Source: Avimuribaculum sp964395975
GTDB taxonomy: Bacteria; Bacteroidota; Bacteroidia; Bacteroidales; Muribaculaceae
Assembly (NCBI GenBank): GCA_964395975.1
Contig: CAYNBZ010000019.1
Coordinates: forward strand, 1-35,134
Length of the DNA: 35,134 nt
Direction of reading: 5' to 3'
Shown piece by piece: positions 31,933 through 35,134 of this stretch. The notes under the pieces were generated by a model that was not told the DNA's origin, ran no database searches, and worked only from the letters and a program-made list of their open reading frames with translations. A program made the position numbers and the translations under genes. The first letter of the stretch is position 1. The number at the start of each line of letters is the position of its first letter.

Positions 31933-32785
31933 TGGCTATATTGATGATTTCTGTTTCCCAATTATAACTCATCAGGTTGATTTCGACCATCTTTACGCCC
32001 AATTCGTTGCCGATGGTTTCAACTTGCCGAGTATCGAATTCTTGTTGGACAAACAGCACTTTGGCTCCGCTTTGGCGTGCCGTGTCGATGTTTTCCTTCA
32101 GCTTGTCGATGGGGATTTCTTTGCCCTCATATCCGAGGCTCACTTGGTGCAGGTCGTAATCGCGGGCAAAATAGCTGAGAGAAGGATGCCACACGAGGAA
32201 GGTCGCACCGCGTTTAGGAGCAAGTTGTGCTTTGAGGTCAGCGTCGAGTGTTTCGAGTTCCGACTTGAATTTATTGTAATTTGCAGTGTATGTTTTTGCA
32301 TTGTCAGGGTCGAGTTCAATCACGGCATCAAGCATGTTTTTCGCTATCACAAGGGCATTCTTCACCGAAGTCCACAGGTGTGGGTCGGCTTCGTTGTTGT
32401 ATTGGTCGTGAGTGTAGTGTGTGCCGTATATCAGATTTATGCCCTTGCTGTTGTTATATACTTTCAGTTCGGGATTGTTAATGCAGGCTTTGACCACTAT
32501 GGCATCCTCAAAACCTATGTATCCGATACAAAAGTATGCCACGCTGTGTTCGATATTCATCAGGTGCGTCATGCTTGGCTCGTATGCTTCGGGGTTGTTC
32601 CCTTCGTTGAGCATACACGACACTTCGAATTTGTCACCGACAATCTTTTCAAGCATAAATTTCTGTGGCATTATGCTCACAGTAATCATGTTTTTGGGTT
32701 CTAATTTGTTGTTACAAGCGGTTGGCATTACTGTTGCAAGCGTGATGGCTGCCGATAGTAATAACATGTTAAGTATCTTTTTCAT
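31913..32785 (-). CDS. ZnuA/TroA-like metal-binding lipoprotein of an ABC importer
   Basis: A 290-aa periplasmic solute-binding lipoprotein of cluster A-I (PF01297). The signal peptide ends at Cys24 (PTAC). The two lobes are joined by a long helix near residues 150-185. In zinc and manganese binding proteins four ligands are usual. Here His136 (DPHLW) and His200 (WHPS) are present, but the first position, normally PHxYEP, reads PEAYEP with Glu66, and the usual C-terminal Asp-Pro-Leu is replaced by INLM near 269-272. The pocket may therefore favour a different metal or geometry, or this may be a lineage variant. A short His-bearing loop (THYTHDQ) lies near 122-128. It is translationally coupled to the ATPase gene. 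Confidence 0.9.
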   Translation of the reverse strand: MKKILNMLLLSAAITLATVMPTACNNKLEPKNMITVSIMPQKFMLEKIVGDKFEVSCMLNEGNNPEAYEPSMTHLMNIEHSVAYFCIGYIGFEDAIVVKACINNPELKVYNNSKGINLIYGTHYTHDQYNNEADPHLWTSVKNALVIAKNMLDAVIELDPDNAKTYTANYNKFKSELETLDADLKAQLAPKRGATFLVWHPSLSYFARDYDLHQVSLGYEGKEIPIDKLKENIDTARQSGAKVLFVQQEFDTRQVETIGNELGVKMVEINLMSYNWETEIINIANAVANN

Positions 32786-32950
32786 AAATTCTTATGTACC
32801 TAATGATGTTTGTTGTGTTGTGGATGAATTTTGTGTCCCTTTCATACATGGTAACTCGTAATACTGAGAATGGATGTCAGGAGTTGTAATTAATTAAACG
32901 GAAAATATGTCAATTATTTTTACGAGAAGATACTTTTTTTAAGTAAAACG

Positions 32951-32982
32951 ATAACAACAGCTGAATAATTAACTGTTATTAT
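32951..32982. repeat. Inverted repeat upstream of the importer genes
   Basis: ATAACAACAG (32951-32960) faces CTGTTATTAT (32973-32982) across 12 AT-rich bases with one mismatch. It could be an operator for the metal importer, but it lies about 165 bp upstream of the start codon. Confidence 0.4.
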
Positions 32983-33022
32983 TTATAGTTTATCTTATTT
33001 AATCATTAAATAACATGCATAT

Positions 33023-33096
33023 AAAATTATGGCAGTTCTGAGGATTTGCATATTGCTCATTTTGGGGTTGCAATAGCACAGGACTGCCATAATTTT
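33023..33096 (-). terminator. Long stem-loop ending the beta-barrel gene
   Basis: Arms of 18 bp (33023-33040 with 33079-33096; core TTATGGCAGT) pair with a single wobble. The 38-nt loop holds a further stem TATTGC/GCAATA (33051-33056 with 33070-33075). On the minus strand it lies 46 bp past the stop and ends in TTTT. A bidirectional role is possible. Confidence 0.65.
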
Positions 33097-33142
33097 GTTT
33101 CAACCGGTATTTTACATTTTGAGCCGGTTGAGGCTGTCTTCC

Positions 33143-33610
33143 TTAGAACTTGAATGTCACACCTACGCTGGTTGCAAGCTGGCGATAATCGCCGGTGAGC
33201 ATATATTTCAATTCGCCGGTGAGAGATATCATGTCGGTGATTGCATATTCAGCTCCTGCACCAAGGTTGGCACCAAATCGGGTATCTGAGCCGGCTGTTT
33301 CGTAGTCCCAATTCGATAAGAATATACCGCCCAATGGATATACGTAGAAACTGTTGGCAACATCGAGCATATAGTGCAGGTTTACATCAATATCCCATGT
33401 TGCCATATGGTCTTGGCGGAAATAATAGTTGAAAGACGGTTCTAAACGCAATTCATCGGTAAAGCTTATTTGTACTTTTGCACCAAGACCGATTTGGTTC
33501 CAATATGAGCCGTGGTCAAGTTGTACACCAATTGCAATGTCGCCGCTGTCGGCACGTGCGATACCAAGTGCCCCAACGATACACATGAGTGATAATAAAA
33601 ATTTTTTCAT
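33143..33610 (-). CDS. Small outer-membrane beta-barrel protein
   Basis: A 155-aa protein with a Sec signal peptide (residues about 1-20, cleavage near ARA-DS) and a mature part of alternating polar/aromatic strands, about eight in number, ending in VGVTFKF. The terminal Phe is the usual recognition signal for outer-membrane barrel assembly. It resembles the OmpW/OMP_b-brl type of small eight-stranded barrel common in Bacteroidales. The function is unknown; such barrels may be structural or adhesive. The start is the ATG at 33610; an in-frame ATG four codons upstream would only lengthen the signal peptide. A good promoter lies about 45 bp upstream. Confidence 0.88.
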   Translation of the reverse strand: MKKFLLSLMCIVGALGIARADSGDIAIGVQLDHGSYWNQIGLGAKVQISFTDELRLEPSFNYYFRQDHMATWDIDVNLHYMLDVANSFYVYPLGGIFLSNWDYETAGSDTRFGANLGAGAEYAITDMISLTGELKYMLTGDYRQLATSVGVTFKF

Positions 33611-33653
33611 AATATATGTCATTAAAGTTTAATAGTGAGTCGTAAATTATATT

Positions 33654-33685
33654 CAAAGATATAACTTTTAATGTAATATATGAAA
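33654..33685 (-). promoter_or_regulatory. Promoter of the beta-barrel gene
   Basis: On the minus strand TATCTTTG (33654-33661) fits TAnnTTTG, and TTTC (33682-33685) is a 3-of-4 match to the -33 box at 20-bp spacing. The start would be near 33647. Confidence 0.65.
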
Positions 33686-33831
33686 AGTTGTATAAAAAAG
33701 ATGCTTTTTTCGGAAATATGGAACAAGAAATTTGTTTTAAATACACGTTAATGTATAAAAACTGTATAATAAATGCGTTTTTGTTGTCCGCAGTTATGTC
33801 CTGAGAATGTTTGAAGGAGGGGTTGCCGGTA

Positions 33832-34824
33832 TTATATTTCCCTTTGGGAAAAGTCGGCAGTCTCCTCTATATTGCTTTTGTATTCTGTGGTCGTGTATTT
33901 CTCTTGGTCGTTGGTGCTGCCTTTGTGGCGACGCCGTATTTTTTTGATTTGTTGTTTCATTTTTTCTTCGTCAAACCCTTGTCCGTACACACCATTGACG
34001 TTTGCTTGGGTGACAAAGGCATGTGGGTCGATGCTTTTTATGATTCTGAAAATCGATACCGACTCTATTTTCCGGCACATAACCATCAGAATTTTCACAT
34101 CATGCTTGGTGTACCAACCTGTGCCATGTATAAGTGTGCAACCTCTGTGGGCTTCGCTGATAATGGCATCTGCTATCTCCGACCATTTTTCTGAAAATAT
34201 GGTGAACTGCACTGCTTGCCGGTTGGTGTTAATCACATAGTCGCATACCGAAGACACTACAAGTAGTATCACGAAACCATACACCATCTTGTCGATGCTG
34301 TGAAACAGAACGTAGGAACTTGAAATTATGAATACATCCGTATAGAGTATCATGCGTCCAATGGTTACATTGCTTGACTTCGACACCATTGCTGCAACGA
34401 TATCGGTGCCTCCGGTGCTGCCATTGTGGACAAATGCCAATCCGACTCCCATTCCGCATAACAGTGATCCGAGAATGACGTTCATGAACACTTGTTGCTT
34501 GACGAATGGCTCGGTGAACAGTGGCTGGAACACGCCAAACAGCAAGCTTATCATGGTAATGCCAAAAATTGTACGTATGACAAATGTCTTGCCCACAACG
34601 CGCCACGCTATTGCAAGCAATATGCTGTTGAGCGTGAAATTGGAAATGGCCACAGGAATTCCAAACTGGTAATATATCAGTGCGGCGATACCTGCCATGC
34701 CTCCCATTACCACTTTTTCGGGTAGTATAAATGCCGTGAAGCCGAATGCATATAAAGCAAGTCCAAAGATTATCATTATATAGTCTTTGAGATTGCCGAT
34801 TATCTCTTTCTTAAATCTTGACAT
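33832..34824 (-). CDS. YitT family membrane protein (DUF161/DUF2179)
   Basis: A 330-aa inner-membrane protein. Residues about 15-205 carry five to six TM helices with the YitT_membrane signature (LPEKVVMGGMAGIA near 35-48 and HNGSTGGTDIVA near 132-143). Residues about 215-290 form the soluble C-terminal DUF2179 domain (GCTLIHGTGWYTKHDVKILMVM, DPHAFVTQANVNGVYGQGF). The last 40 residues are hydrophilic and probably disordered. The molecular function of the family is not firmly known; roles in transport have been suggested. It is a single gene with no clear promoter; a TAATTTCG near-match lies 25-32 bp upstream of the ATG. Confidence 0.93.
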   Translation of the reverse strand: MSRFKKEIIGNLKDYIMIIFGLALYAFGFTAFILPEKVVMGGMAGIAALIYYQFGIPVAISNFTLNSILLAIAWRVVGKTFVIRTIFGITMISLLFGVFQPLFTEPFVKQQVFMNVILGSLLCGMGVGLAFVHNGSTGGTDIVAAMVSKSSNVTIGRMILYTDVFIISSSYVLFHSIDKMVYGFVILLVVSSVCDYVINTNRQAVQFTIFSEKWSEIADAIISEAHRGCTLIHGTGWYTKHDVKILMVMCRKIESVSIFRIIKSIDPHAFVTQANVNGVYGQGFDEEKMKQQIKKIRRRHKGSTNDQEKYTTTEYKSNIEETADFSQREI

Positions 34825-35134
34825 GATGCGAAATTGTTTTTTGCACTGCGAAATTAAACAATAAGTCTGAAAATATCATACAGAAACATAAAAAATGCAT
34901 AATTCAGATTTTTCACCACACATCTTTTTACCTAAAAGCAAGCACTCCCGATTTTGGTCATCAGCGTGGAGATAGGGTATGATTCGAAGAAACCATGTGC
35001 ATTTACCTTGCGACTTTGACACAAACGTGGTGAATATGGTTATTTACCTTATTTCTAAATGGTTACAATTAAATTCCCCTTTTAAAACTGTTTATCAAAA
35101 TCCGAATCTCCTCGCAAGAGATACTTGGATGACA
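34825..35134. other. Gene-free right edge of the window
   Basis: 310 bp upstream of the yitT-like gene. I see no open frame of note, no tRNA, no repeat and no clear promoter on either strand. It may contain the leader of yitT and the end of an intergenic region whose other gene lies outside. Confidence 0.6.

Larger units (their letters stand above)
32786..33142. other. AT-rich intergenic region upstream of the metal importer
   Basis: About 357 bp with no gene. It holds an inverted repeat at 32951-32982 (10-bp arms, one mismatch) and the large hairpin at 33023-33096 beyond the beta-barrel gene. No TAnnTTTG box was found for the importer on the minus strand, and I saw no clear Zur or Mur box. 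Confidence 0.6.

Noticed and set aside
31883..32704. Plus-strand ORF of 273 aa opposite the metal-binding protein; considered as the missing permease
   Set aside because: It is antisense to a well-supported gene and shows no ordered TM pattern or permease motifs, so it does not supply ZnuB.
33836..33873. TTTCCC-TTT-GGGAAA hairpin at the end of the YitT-like gene
   Set aside because: It overlaps the last codons and is not followed by a U-run on the minus strand, so I did not list it as a terminator.
1..35134. CRISPR arrays, rRNA, tRNA genes, transposases, restriction or toxin-antitoxin systems
   Set aside because: I scanned for direct repeats with spacers, tRNA T-loop patterns and transposase or nuclease motifs and found none that could be supported.

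Overview
The window is a contiguous stretch of a Bacteroidota chromosome, almost certainly order Bacteroidales; a Muribaculaceae-like member is my best guess but is not proven. The evidence is the gene complement and order (purH-mreB-mreC-mreD-mrdA-rodA, a fused SecDF, a dipeptidyl peptidase IV, lipoproteins with Big_5 Ig-like domains), few Shine-Dalgarno sequences, and repeated TAnnTTTG -7 promoter boxes, sometimes with a TTTG-like -33 box about 19 bp upstream. No rRNA, tRNA, CRISPR array or intact mobile element was seen.

Layout. 1-1309 (+): three small accessory genes: an AT-rich protein with a glycine zipper, a lipoprotein, and an orphan HipB-like XRE regulator. 1471-2234 (-): aquaporin Z, ended by an exceptional 46-bp perfect palindrome. 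2494-2799 (+): an unknown 101-aa protein behind an operator-like palindrome. 2881-5635 (-): a SlyD-type peptidyl-prolyl isomerase with a Cys/His tail, downstream of a 703-aa Ig-like lipoprotein. 5882-8764 (+): secDF. 8982-13300 (+): carA-carB. 13475-14752 (-): rarA. 14946-22331 (+): purH followed by the rod-shape/elongasome operon mreB, mreC, mreD, mrdA (PBP2), rodA. 22281-25408 (-): dpp4-like peptidase and miaA, with miaA overlapping the end of rodA by 51 bp. 25563-26758 (-): an integral membrane acyltransferase with a 60-aa ORF upstream. 26964-29630 (-): valS. 29868-30455 (+): maf. 30494-31102 (-): OmpA-domain lipoprotein. 31225-32785 (-): the ATPase and binding protein of a zinc/manganese-type ABC importer, with no permease nearby. 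33143-33610 (-): small outer-membrane beta-barrel. 33832-34824 (-): YitT family membrane protein. 34825-35134: no gene seen.

How the genes work together. Most of the window is housekeeping: envelope protein export (SecDF), carbamoyl phosphate for pyrimidines and arginine (CarAB), the last two steps of IMP synthesis (PurH), and lateral wall synthesis (MreBCD, PBP2 and RodA encoded in tight overlaps that suggest translational coupling). The less ordinary parts are the accessory genes at the left edge, the permease-less metal importer with altered metal ligands, several long dyads, and unexplained small proteins. I did not find a convincing complete new multi-gene system; the findings list the leads I consider worth checking, with modest scores.
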